Shown one piece after another: positions 12,801 to 24,665 of a DNA stretch of 64,000 nt. Position numbers and translations under genes: made by a program. Position 1 is the stretch's first letter. The number at the start of each line of letters is the position of its first letter. Under the pieces are notes generated by a model. That model ran no database searches and was not told the DNA's origin. It saw only the letters and a list, made by a program, of their open reading frames with translations. This DNA is from Dipetalonema caudispina (Eukaryota > Nematoda > Chromadorea > Rhabditida > Onchocercidae), in contig JABVXV010000129.1 of assembly GCA_013365325.1 (NCBI GenBank), forward strand, positions 1 to 64,000. The letters are read 5' to 3'.

Positions 12801-15800
12801 AACATTTATCAAATACTTTTCAGTTGAATCGTACCCGGTTACCATATCAGGCTTGTGTCCGACAAATTGGTCATCTGATTACGGTGCAACTTAATTGTTC
12901 CCAATGTACTACGACGGAGTTTGATGATGCTTTCAAACGAAATTCCAATGATCAATATGTACCTCTACGTATAATGGGTAAATTTTTGTTTGCCAGTTTA
13001 TGCAGGTATAAAATGAGTAAATAACTCAATTTGACACTATTGTATTATAAATAGCTTTCTATAGCAATCTTCTTATAACATCTAAACTTTGATCTCTTGC
13101 TAATACTTCGTAATTTTCTTCTAATCCTTATTATTATTGAATAATCTCATAATTGTTCAAAATAATTCTTTTCCAATCAGTTCATTTGTTCATAATGAAA
13201 TATGCTATACCTTGAGGATGACAATTCCTGAATTGATTGATCGGTATATCATATATGATTGTGGTAATGATGAAAATATTTTGAATCCATGCTATAATAC
13301 CATATGATATTTGCAGAACTTCCTCTTGGCGCTTGCTTTACATCAACGCTAAATGATTGTGATCCAGAACACGCTGATTGTTTGGTTGATGGTCCTCGAT
13401 ATGAATGTCGATGTCATGATGGTTGGAATGATACATCGAAAGAATTGGGACAACCAGAAGGAAGACGATGTGAACAATTGATCCTACATGCTGAAGGGTA
13501 AAATTCCATCGCTTTTTTTTTTTTTTCCTCTTCTTCTTCTTTATTATTCTTTAAATTAGAGTATTTTATTGATTGATTTAAAGTTGTTGATTTATTTGTC
13601 GACTAATTAATTGGCTTCCACAAATTGCTAATTACAGGTGTACCTTATTTCTTGGCTATTGCTTGTTGTGGTGGTTTATTTCACTCGGTATCATTCTCTT
13701 TTTGATAATAGCATCGCTATGTTGGCTGGGCTACATATTGTATAAATGGTGCCAGAAGAGAAGAAGACGAAATGTAGTAGAAGAACAGGTACTAAATTAC
13801 TTTCGTTCTTTCTTTTTTCTCTCTACTTAAACTATTCACTCTTTATAATTTTTCCATTTATTATAGGGTCATTTGGTTACTTCGGAAGTTGGTTCCATTA
13901 AAAATAGCAATCCTAAGCTAGCTGTTACTGAATCAATCAATATGAATAATAATCCCAGTTCGATTGGTTCAATTAGCACAACAGATGGTGAAAAAGAAGT
14001 ATCAACTGCTGATACCAGATACATTACTGATTCCATCCAAAGTGACAATCAAAATGTTTCCAAGGCAGCGACGAAAGTTCTCATCAAACAACAAAGTGTG
14101 AAGTCGTTAGATCAGCCGCATAAAAATGATAAAGCCAAGGAAGATGAAAAACAACAGCAATCAGAAATATCGGAACAAAATTTTTTCGATGAACCAAAAT
14201 GTTAGTTACTCACTGATATATTACTGATATTCAGTTTTTATGGATAAATTTCGGTACCTAAGACTAATTAGGAAAGATAGCTAATTAACACGAGAAAAAG
14301 AGTAATATCTGTAAGTAATATGACTAATCCTCGATTCCTGGTCTAATATATCCCAAGGATACTACAAATGGCTATCTTTTAATGATTGGTTTCCATTTTT
14401 TGAGCGAAAAATTCGGAAAAACTTTAATAAATGAGGTTTTTTTTTTTTTTTTTAAATTGATAGATTTCAGAAAATGATTCCGTATCTCTTTGATATCTTT
14501 CAACAGATAAATTCTTGATAATATCATTCTCTTTTGCAGTCGAAAGAAAGGCAAATGAGCAAAAAACATCTGCTAATTCTATAGCTAACGCTGATTCAGT
14601 TGCATCCTCACAAAAGAAACTGAAGAAAACAGCATCAGAAGCACAAACAGAATCTAGCGAAGTATCAGCGGAATCTCAGAAGAGTACAAATGTGATGCTA
14701 TCACAGAAAGACAGCGAATTACTGCTAAAAGATGGGAAAGTGATGAAAAGTTTGGAGAATGTCGAATCAACGAATCCGAAAGTGATGGTAAAGCAGAATT
14801 GAGTGGAGAAATTTTGATTTATTAGTTTTGTACGAAATGTATTGCTAATTGTGAAAATTAACTGTTGTCGGAGCTCATAAATTACTGCGGTATCTGAGAT
14901 ATTTCAAAAGAGGTTAAATCAATAACTATTCCATTTTCTTTTGCAATGAACTAATAAAATTGCAGAACGTCAGTCAGTCATTATCGGAAACATCACTACG
15001 TACAATGTGGGAATTATTTAAGCAGGGCACGTGGAAACAATCGTCCAGGCCTAGTTGTTAGTTCGTTTACTTGGTGCAAATAAGTAAACTGAATACAAAA
15101 ATAAATCTTTTCAACAGTTTAAGTTTATGCATAATCCTTTATCATCCAATTTCAGCAATTGCAGTCTATGTAAATTTTAATGTAAAAATATTACTATAAG
15201 GTTAAAAATGTTTAAAAATATAGCTTACATCTCTAATAGAAAATATATTGAACTGTCGCTTCCCTTCAGATTCAAATATTGAAATAAAATTTCGGTTAAA
15301 TCTAAATGTTATTGTTCTATCGTAGAGGTAATTCGTAAGTTTGCTCCTGTCACCTGTTTCAAATTTATTTCTTCTTTCAAAAATGAAAAAAAAAAAGAGA
15401 AAAACTTCTCTAATTGAATTATAGACAACTTTTACATAATTGTCAAAGAAGCACAATTTAAGGATATAATAATCTGAGCAGATTTATTCCTTTCTTTCCG
15501 TAAATAAAAATTTTTGTTCATTTCCTTTGGAGCTATCAAATCTTCAACGCCATCCCTGGATCGTCTTATTGATGTATTCTTGTGCCGAAAAAGAAGCGAG
15601 AAAATTCTTCCTATTGCTATTACAACATCCAACAGCACCGAGTATCCGTTGGATACTGTTAAGATAGTGGATCTTGGAGTTGATGACACTCATCAGCCAT
15701 CAAATACTACTTTCACTACATTTACATGCTGCAGTACCATTGCAACTACATCAACGATAACAACAGCTACTAGTGATGCTATTAGTTCCGCTAATGGTAT

Positions 15801-18079
15801 GGCGCAGTTGTTCACTGCTGAAGCACCAATGAAAACAGAGGTGTTGGAGCAAAAGATTGTAACTGAAACAAAAACATTAACCACCAGGAGTACCATATCA
15901 TTGCTACCGGGAGAGATAGCGATTGCAACAGTACAATCGCCTAATTCTATCATTCCTACTGTTGATCGATCAGAATTCGTTCAATCCGATCAGCAACCAG
16001 TATCGGATATGGCATCGATTGCCGGAAATGAAATACCTCAACAAGATGCTATAACTACCATTAAGGTGCAACATTCTGCAATAGAGGAAAATACAATTGT
16101 TGCTCAGGAACCATCGACAACCATACAAACCAAAAATGAAACAAAAGGTACTCGAGCAATACATATTTGATTTGCATAAATAATTCGTGCTTATTTCAGC
16201 TTTAATTTGATCATTGTATTTCAGATCAGGTGAATAATAAACCATCCACTACTACCGTCATCACTAGTTCGGATACAAAGCTAAAACGATGGACCAACAC
16301 AATATCACCCGATTTCAGCGAACTTCGTAAAACACAATCTGAACACGGTAGACGACTTACAATGACACAAAATGATGATATGAAAGAAAAAACACTACCA
16401 ACAGCGGATGAATTGAGAAATGCATTAAAAGAGGTTGCATTAAACTTGAAAGATTTTGATAAAGTATAAAATAGAAAAGAAAAACGGAAAATTTTAAAAT
16501 GATAAATATCAACAATATATGATAGTACAGTGAAATTTGATTCGAAAAAATATTATGAGCATTTTCATCCTATAAAGTTTCCCAAAGATATTAGCAATTA
16601 TTGTAGGTAGCTTCAACGAAACCACCGACAAAACGACTCACTGAAAAGCAAAGAGAAAAGCTAAGTGCATCATGTGGACATTTGCATATTCAGGGTGATG
16701 ACGAGAGAGGTAGGAAAGGTAAGTAATGATCGAGAAGGAATTAATTCCTTTTCCTTGCCTATTTATTTTATTTACTGCAGTACGAAATCAGGTAAACAAA
16801 TCAGTTATTGTAGCAGGTGGTTCTATTGGCCAATTATTGGCTACTACGAGACATGAACCTCGACGAAAGCTTTCCAGTATCTCAGAAAAAAGCATCGAAA
16901 TGATGAATGGTGGAAATCAATTGATATCAGTACCAAGTAGTATCAGTTGTCCAACAACTACCCGTATAAGCAAAGGTTTGATTGTTGTGTGGTTACAATG
17001 GTGATCATCGAAAATTTCGACGAAAATCTAGTGATCTTAATTATCCTTCAGCCTTTTTTTTGCTTCAAATTAACTGGTGGAAAAATTGCTTATGGAGAAA
17101 GATAATATTCCTTTGCAGATCATAGATAACTATCGGGTACATTGTAAAGACATCGTAACAATGCTTACGAGGTATGAAATTGAACTGCACCTACTGATGA
17201 CGGTACTAAAACGGGGAATTCCGGCAGTAACCACCCTCGTTTCGTGAATCATTGAGAAAGCAATCAGTGAATGAATTCAGTTACAGGATTTATAGCGGCG
17301 CTAGAAAGAAATTTCAATCCATTGAATGATGATTGTAGTACACTGGAGCAGAACCGAATCAGTACTAAGATGAGGCGCAAAACGGATAGCGATATAAGCG
17401 GTTGGCGACAACGTCCAATCTCAATCGTTGATTCACGACCACCTTGGAATTCTTCACCGCTGAAAGATGGTTAGTACTTTTGATAGATAAATGATCAGAA
17501 AGATGCAGAAAAAATGTTGTAATCTTCAAGAGATATGTAATGGCTGTTTGATTATCTTTCCTGATGCATAACTACCGATGAAGCATAATTCAGGAAGACT
17601 ACACTCAGTCGATAGTTAATCTTTAGATCAACGAAAATTAATCGATTGATATCGTTTGTATATTTTCAGTCCTTTATTATTTATCTTTTACCCCAAGAGC
17701 ATAACATGCGATACTCCTTTTTTTCACAAATATTAATAGTATTGTTTCAGGTGATTTAGATCGTATTGCTCCACTCCAACCTGGTTTTTTACACTCCTAT
17801 CAATCGCGGAAATGGCTTTCGGCATTGCATCTTGATGACGAACGTGCGACAACCTCACGGCAAAACAGAAGAAATATCAGTGGACATCGTCAAAGTGACT
17901 GGAATTTGCATGATGTTTCGCATGCACATATGATACCTGCATCACATTCAGCACGATTGCATACTCGTTTACCATCTGCCAAAGTGTTGCGGAATAGTGG
18001 TGGCGTAAAGTGGACACCAAATGGTACCGAAGATCACAGTAAACCAGTAAAAGAACAATTATGGTGGGATGCACATTAA
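9000..18079 (+). CDS. Type I membrane protein with LDL-receptor A and EGF-like modules, long cytoplasmic tail; alternative C-termini
   Basis: Exons: 9000-9129, 9446-9688, 10015-10092, 10162-10206, 10646-10759, 10975-12006, 12128-12289, 12547-12641, 12824-12977, 13317-13497, 13638-13788, 13867-14200, 14540-14787, 14966-15061 (stop, 1020 aa). If the GTTAGT donor at 15057 is used: 14966-15056, 15533-16147, 16225-16463, 16607-16718, 16781-16975, 17287-17469, 17751-18079 (1576 aa). Both versions stay in phase. Order: hydrophobic N-terminal signal; LDLa module ending in DCPDGSDE (exon 2); Cys-rich linker; second LDLa-like module ending in CIDKSDE (~166-203); ~340-residue Ser/Thr/Asn-rich, probably glycosylated stalk; Cys-rich segments; EGF-like module with YECRCHDGW (~685-744); transmembrane segment in exon 11, followed by KRRRR stop-transfer; charged, low-complexity tail. 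The layout recalls nematode MUA-3/MUP-4 fibrous-organelle receptors, but it is much shorter, so orthology is only an inference. The 15533 acceptor (TTTGGAG) is weak. Confidence 0.75.
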
Positions 18080-19278
18080 AAAACTAACGAATGATTTCCG
18101 TTATCAGAGATCTATTGATAAGTTGCACAATAGTAAATTCGTATAAAATACTGGTCTTTCGTTGTTAATTTTGGGTACTACATTCTTGTACTGTCCCATC
18201 GGATAGCTATATATGAAACTTTCAGTTTTCCGCAGATATAGAAACTGTAAAATGTCATCTTTAACAACTGCGGTTATTTCCTATATAACTAACGTAACTT
18301 GTTACGAAAATTTGCATCCGAAAAATTGAGGTGAAATCATTCAGGAATCAAATTATCATTCTTCCCAAAATCTGTATCAGATCCTCTTTCTTTCTTTTCC
18401 CACTAATTGCCTTTTCCCTCAATTTAATTAGTGCTTTCACATCAGGGAGAATTTCCCATAATTGTCATTTCTGCAATTGATATATTTTGTCAAGAATTGT
18501 TAATTTAAATGTGTTGAATTATATTTGTATTAATAAAATGATAGTAATGTTCATCATTTTAAAAATTTCAGCCCTATATCCTATCAGAAAATTTAGTTAT
18601 ATCAGCGGACAATGTTAAAAATTGGGATTATTGAATTAAAGCGCTCCAAGCAATCATCGCATATAAAATTTCATCATTATTTGGCTATACGAAACAGACG
18701 TACGTCAATCAACAATACTTTCACTGAGATTAAGGTTACCTTAATATACTTTAGTGAAACTTTCCTATTCCAACAAACTTTTTAGCTTATTTAACATTTA
18801 GATGAGAGAGATGTTCAATTTCAATAAATCAATCATAAAACTGAAAATTCAACATCAATAAGCTTTTTGCTACGTCCTCATGAGCTTATTGTTTCTTATT
18901 ACCTATAAGTTAAGCAATACTGAACCATGACAAAATAGATTTTTTGTAAACTTACAACAATCACAAAGAGCACTATCTTATATTTGAATTACAAATTCCT
19001 CGGAGCTGAACGGAACAATTTTTCCATTTCTTAAAATATGAGCAGTTTCCATTTGATCCTTGTACAAACGTATCCTGGATCTAGATGAATGCGTCTTTCA
19101 CTAAAAGATATATTAAAAGTAATGATTCGATGAATTTTGATTGGTAATTGTTCACAAAAATCTACTGTTTGTATTTCTTCTTTTTCAGCAACTGAAAAAA
19201 AAAAAAAAGTCCTTTCAGTTTTAAAAAAATTTCTGATTTTTTTTTCAATTTTAAAAAAGTTTAAATGTCTTGTATTAT

Positions 19279-19775
19279 CAGAAACACTATAAAAAGTATA
19301 TTCTTTTAATACCTTAATTATTCATCCCTTTATTTTCGAAACCTAACTAACATTCATGTAAATTAAAATTAAAATTTCGAAATTAATTAATGTCATTTAT
19401 TCTGTATTATTTGTTAATTTCATATTTCTTTATTAAATTCTTTATCAGAAACACTATAAAAAGTATTTCATTTAATATCTTAATTTATCGCTTAATTTTC
19501 GAAACCTAACTAACATTCATGTAAATTAAAATTAAAATTTCGAAATTAATTAATGTCATTTATTCTGTATTATTTGTTAATTTCATATTTCTTTATTAAA
19601 TTCTTTATCAGAAACACTATAAAAAGTATTTCATTTAATATCTTAATTCATCGCTTAATTTTCGAAACCTAACTAACATTCATGTAAATTAAAATTAAAA
19701 TTTCTAAATTAATTAATGTCATTTATCCTGTATTATTTGTTAATTTTATATTTCCTTTTTAAATTCTTCCTCAAT
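19279..19775. repeat. Tandem repeat, three copies of ~165 bp
   Basis: Copies start at CAGAAACACTATAAAAAGTA at 19279, 19446 and 19609, giving periods of 167 and 163 bp. Copies 1 and 2 share long identical blocks (for example the segments starting CCTAACTAACATTCATGTAA). Copy 3 diverges near its right end. There is no reading frame, and no spacer/repeat alternation. Confidence 0.9.
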
Positions 19776-19985
19776 AATTTATTCACCAAAAAAAGAAAAG
19801 AAAATCCTTCCAATTATCATTTCATCTATCCTTCCCCGCCTTCCCGCTCTTCTAAGATTTATAAAAATTCTAAATGATTATTGCTTGTAAATATGTGTTC
19901 CGAAGCTATTCTATTTCTCGGTGTGTTACTTCCATATTATTTGCATTTGTTGGAGTGATACAAATGTTGTTGATATTTGTTTACT

Positions 19986-20130
19986 TTATACGTGTACATA
20001 CGTGTATATACGCGTGATCATATACGTGTATATATGTGTACATATACGTTTATACGTGCACATATACATGAATACATACGTGTATATATACGTTTATACG
20101 TATACATATACGTGAATGTGATATGTGTGT
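19986..20130. repeat. Alternating purine/pyrimidine tract of TATACGTG/TATACATA words
   Basis: About 145 bases built from ACGT, ACGCGT, GTGCAC and TATATA words. Most of it alternates purine and pyrimidine strictly, and it contains many short palindromes. This composition is prone to Z-DNA or cruciform formation. The apparent reading frame (Tyr/Val/Ile/His rich) is a by-product. Confidence 0.8.
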
Positions 20131-20390
20131 ATGAAATATGAAAAATATACTAATACTATTTACATTTATATATTCAAACGTATGAATACGTGTTATTTTC
20201 ATTGATTTAGATCATAATCAATTGTTGAATTTAAAATGTTACATTTATTATGGTATATTGTTGTACATGATTGAATTCGTTTAATTACGTGATCGAATTA
20301 TTAAAATGCTTAATTGATTTTTTTTTTTTTCTAGGCTTAATATATTCAAGTCTAATTTTTTTTTTTTTTTTTGTTTTTTTGTTTTGGTTG

Positions 20391-20398
20391 TATTATAG
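20391..20398 (+). promoter_or_regulatory. Probable trans-splice acceptor of the lectin gene
   Basis: A TATTATAG acceptor follows a long T-rich tract, ten bases before the ATG at 20409. The tight spacing favours spliced-leader addition. Confidence 0.5.
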
Positions 20399-20408
20399 GA
20401 GCTATAAT

Positions 20409-22948
20409 ATGTTGTGGAATATCACGTATCTATTATCTCATCATTTATTCTTTTTCTTCCTTACGCATTATTTATCACTGCAAATAAAGAATGTTAATGG
20501 TCAACAGCTACAACAACAACAACGGATACAGTTAAGTGATACATCGGTTGATGAATGGCGTGGATATTTCAGGAAAGAACATTCTTTGGCTAAACCATAT
20601 CAAGGTTATTACATTATGTTTATTTATCATATCAATGTATGTTTTGCTTTACTGAGAAAATGTAGCAAAGATAATACTTGCTCTTTTTTTTTTTTCTTTT
20701 TCATATACTTTTTATGCAAGAAAGGAGAGGTAATATAATGCATTCGATGGTAGGCTTGTTTACTTGTTTATATTATGCAGTGCATAGCATATTGTTTAGT
20801 TTTGTATATAGGCTAACCAAAAGTTATATGTTTGGCGTAGGTTATCTTTTAAGATTCTTAAGCCGAAAAATTTCATGTTGATAACATGGGTATATGGAAT
20901 CTTACATTTAAACGTATGGAACATTATATTGTTGATATGACTTCAGAAGACTAAAACTAACGAATCAAATAAATAGTTGTCATCCAATTGGCGATGATTT
21001 TTTTTTCTTGAAAAATTTCCATTTATTTTCCATGGTCCTTTTGAGGGGAAAACTTTTTACAGTATGACGGAAATAATCACGGCTTGTTACTTTAACTGCA
21101 TATTTAAAGGTAACGGAATAGGTATTCCATATTGGAACATACAAGGTACAACCATCGTTACTGCGCAATATGTTCGCTTAACAGCAGATACTCAAAGTGT
21201 GCAAGGAGGCATTTGGAATAATGTGGTAAGCCGATTTACTTATCTTTTCGTCAGATGTATTGCTTTCTCTTCCTTGCACTTTTGAACGTGGGATACGTCA
21301 ACCAGCTGGATATCGGTTGATTGAAACGCAGAATTTTGCTTTTTTTACTTTGCAAAAATTTTAATCTAGTGCTCAATACATCAGCAATCTTTTAAGAGTG
21401 TACGTTAATATTTCTAATCATATGTTGAATGTTGCACTGAATAAATCAATAATTCTGGCAGTTTTTGATGACTTGTTAAAAAGGACTGTAGATTTCCCTT
21501 TGTCTCAAAATAATTTACTCCTACACTTGAAAAGTAAGCATTGAGCAATTCTTCAATCAATTGATCTTTTTTTTTTTAGCCAGTGAATGTACGAGATTGG
21601 GAACTGCATGTGAATTTCGCAATCCACGGTTCCACTGGTGATTTGTTCGGTGATGGAGCAGCTATATGGTATGTGCAGGATCCTGCACAAGCTGGTCCTG
21701 TATTTGGATCGAAAGATTATTTCCGTGGTTTAGGAATTTTTCTGGATACTTACAGTAATCATAATGGACCACATGGAGTAAGTTTCCTGTTTATATGCAT
21801 TTATTAAAGTTCACAACTTTCTACTGGCAGCTATTTACGTCTGACAAAACTTATCAGTCACTTCTATATGTAGATATATGATATTAAAGGGAAACTTTCC
21901 AGCATGGTCATCCATATATCTCAGCAATGGTCAATAACGGTTCGCTGCATTATGACCATGACATGGATGGCACGCATACACAGCTGGGTGGTGAACATAC
22001 AGGTTGTGAAGCAAAGTTCCGGAACAAGCAATATCAGACGCAATTAATGATCCGATATGTTGGCGATGTACTATCGGTTCGTTTATTTTTCTGTTTTGAA
22101 AATTACTTTAGCGTAGTATATGACAGGAGAATACAAAATGATAAAATACAGAAAAATAAAGGGTAACGAATTGACGAACGAACTAATTAAATCAAATATG
22201 TTCCCGATTTATGAAGTTGCTGGCACAAAATATATCTTGGTTTGACAAAGAACTAATAGCCAGTAGGAAAATATGAAATGAATTGTAAAAAATCAAAAGT
22301 TTTGGGAAAGGAAAATTAGTTTTTAGAAAATTAAAATGAGCATGTTGGAGCATTTCCGATTGCTTTACATTTCGTACTACAGATCTACACTGATGTTTTG
22401 GGCACTGGACAATGGAAAGAATGCATGACTGTTGATGGCGTTCAGTTACCTACAGGGTATTACTTCGGCATCACAGCTGCTACAGGCGATTTATCAGGTA
22501 TATATATTTTGTGCTTTATTTTTCGTTCTGTCTAGAAATTATGTTGTGGTCAGATTGAGGATGGATTTCATTAATTTAGATGTTTTATGATCATCAAAAC
22601 TTTACAGCTGATTCACTCATCCTTCTGTACTACTTCAGGACTCCACCACCAAATTGGTTTAATTTTGCAGATTATCATGATATCATATCAGTACGAATGT
22701 TCGAACAAGAGTTTGCACGTGTTCAGGATGGTACTGATGTGACCGTAGATCCTCGGCAGCGCGAACCTTATGCACAAAATGTTGCGGCACCACGTGACCA
22801 CATAGACCAACCACCAGCATCAAAACTCGGATGGATTGGTACCACAGTATTAATTATATTAGGTGGTGCCTTGTGTGTGTTGGTTTTATGGTTTGGTGTT
22901 ATTTTCGTCAATCATCGACAGCGAATGTCAAAGAAACGATTTTATTGA
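20409..22948 (+). CDS. ile-2: VIP36-type L-type lectin, cargo receptor of the early secretory pathway
   Basis: Exons: 20409-20604, 21110-21225, 21580-21777, 21903-22076, 22383-22497, 22671-22948; 1077 nt, 358 aa (human VIP36 has 356). Type I membrane lectin that binds high-mannose glycoproteins in ER-Golgi transport. Seen in order: signal peptide; EHSLAKPYQG and IPYWNIQGTT start of the lectin fold; QYVRLTAD; DWELHVNFAIHG; DGAAIWYVQDP; GPVFGSKDYFRGLGIFLDTY with the Ca2+/sugar Asp and Tyr; MVNNGSLHYDHDMDG with Asn and His; paired cysteines in TGCEAKFRN and WKECMTVDG; GYYFGITAATGDLSDYHDI; proline-rich stalk; one transmembrane helix; short basic tail ending KKRFY. The KRFY C-terminus is the VIP36 subgroup signature, not the ERGIC-53 KKFF signal. 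The ortholog in C. elegans is ile-2. All sugar-binding positions appear intact. Confidence 0.94.
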
Positions 22949-24665
22949 TGCACATGCTTGGCGGTATTTCATTTTTTTTTCCTTTTTGTAGGTGTTTTTG
23001 AAAAAAATTTTAGTGATAGTCAAATTATTCAGTAATTTGATTTCTAGTAGAGAAAATTACAAATTACATTTTTCAGTGAATGATCAGTTGTTTTGATTTT
23101 ATTGGATATTTAAGTTTCCGTACTTTTTACGTATTTTTTCTCTTATCTTTTCCATATTATAATTATAATTTGTAGGGATCTTATACATTTTGCATGCTGC
23201 GTACAGTTTGCTAAACTATGTTACTTTTTTCATGAAGTTTGGTAGTGCCTTGTAAGTAGGTCCGAAACTGATCTTCCGGTAAATAGAGCAAATATATCAG
23301 ATTAAGATTCGCGAAAGTTTTGAAGAGATTTTTTGGACCTATTAATATACTAATTTCACTCATCTATTAAATAAATTATCTGTTAGAAGTTTAAATAGGC
23401 GTTTCATTTACTCATCATTTATCAGACAAGCGAAACTGTAATCAATTCACAAATTATCCAGAAATTTACCATGAAATTTCTATTTTATATGGTAATGATC
23501 GGAAAATAATCTTTGGTACTGGGAAATTTAGGTGTTATATTAGTAGAGAGGTATTAGTTATAACATGTTTAATTGAGTACGCGTATTCAGAAATGCTTAT
23601 ATACATATTTTTTGGCTGAGATTGTTGTTATTTGAACAGAGTTATTATATTTGTTACCAGTTTATGTCAAAACATTTCCATCTTCATGCGTAATTATGTG
23701 GTCATTACTATTGAATTTCAACAACGTGAATAAATGATGTGCTGTGCAATATTATATGTATTTCTTCGGCAAATATTGCAGGAATTACTTGACACTATGC
23801 GAATACGCTGTGCCAAAATTTGACCAGTTCCCATGTTTTAAAATATCCTTTATCTTGTGCTGGTTGCGAATTGATGATTTGTAAGCTCTCTGGAGATTCC
23901 CAGTAGTTCTTTTTTCTTTTTTTTTTTTGATGTAGCGGTCCAATACCTCATTTGTTGCGATTTGAATCACGTTATTGATCTTTCCAAGACGAACTAGACT
24001 TATAATTTTTTCAAAATTTACCATTTGTTATAGCTGATACATCTCTGTATCTTCGATGGTAAAATACCATTCATCACTACCTCATTGAAAAGTCACTTTT
24101 TATATTTCTGTCAACATCCCTGAATCCACTTGCGTCCAGAGTTTCCTACATAACTTATACGTTTAGCAAACAGCATTACCAATCATTTTACTAGCTTTCT
24201 CTGTTTACGGATAACTTTGCTCGCTTATTTGTTTATCCTTTTATTTATTTGCTTATTTGGTTTTTTTCTTTTTTTTTTTAAAATGGGTTAAATGTGAGTA
24301 AATAAATTTTTTTTTTTTTTTGCCCTCTCCCTCGCTTGTTCTACGTTGAAATGCAAAATATATGAATAAACTGACATATAAACACTATCAAAAAGTATCG
24401 GAGGCGTGAAACGTAGTTTTTGGACTTCCTTATCTTTTTTTTTTTTTGTGTGCTTCTAGATATAAGAGAGCTTCTTATCAGTAGAGCATCATTTGTACTT
24501 CGTAACATCATCAATTGTCTTCTATCAAAGCTCTGTTTGACTTTTCCTGTACTTCTCATTTTCATATACTTTTCCATCGCAAAAAAAAAAAAAAAAAAAA
24601 AAGACATAAAGCGAAAAAATCATTTACCCTCTTTGATTTCATCTGAAAATACAAAAGTAAGATTT
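22949..24665. other. Spacer between lectin and fibronectin III gene
   Basis: AT-rich, with T-runs and no supportable gene. A minus-strand open frame at 23785-24024 has no start context or recognisable domain. TTCTAG at 24459 may be the 5' acceptor of the next transcript, about 200 nt before its ATG. Confidence 0.6.

Larger units (their letters stand above)
18080..20408. other. Spacer between the LDLa/EGF gene and the lectin gene
   Basis: No gene seen. It holds 3' UTR sequence on the left, then a three-copy tandem repeat and an alternating purine/pyrimidine tract (separate entries), and ends in poly(T) runs before the lectin acceptor. Confidence 0.7.

Noticed and set aside
23785..24024. 79-codon minus-strand frame, basic, considered as a transposase fragment
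   Set aside because: No catalytic or helix-turn-helix motif recognised, contains an A-tract-encoded Lys run, no splice context.
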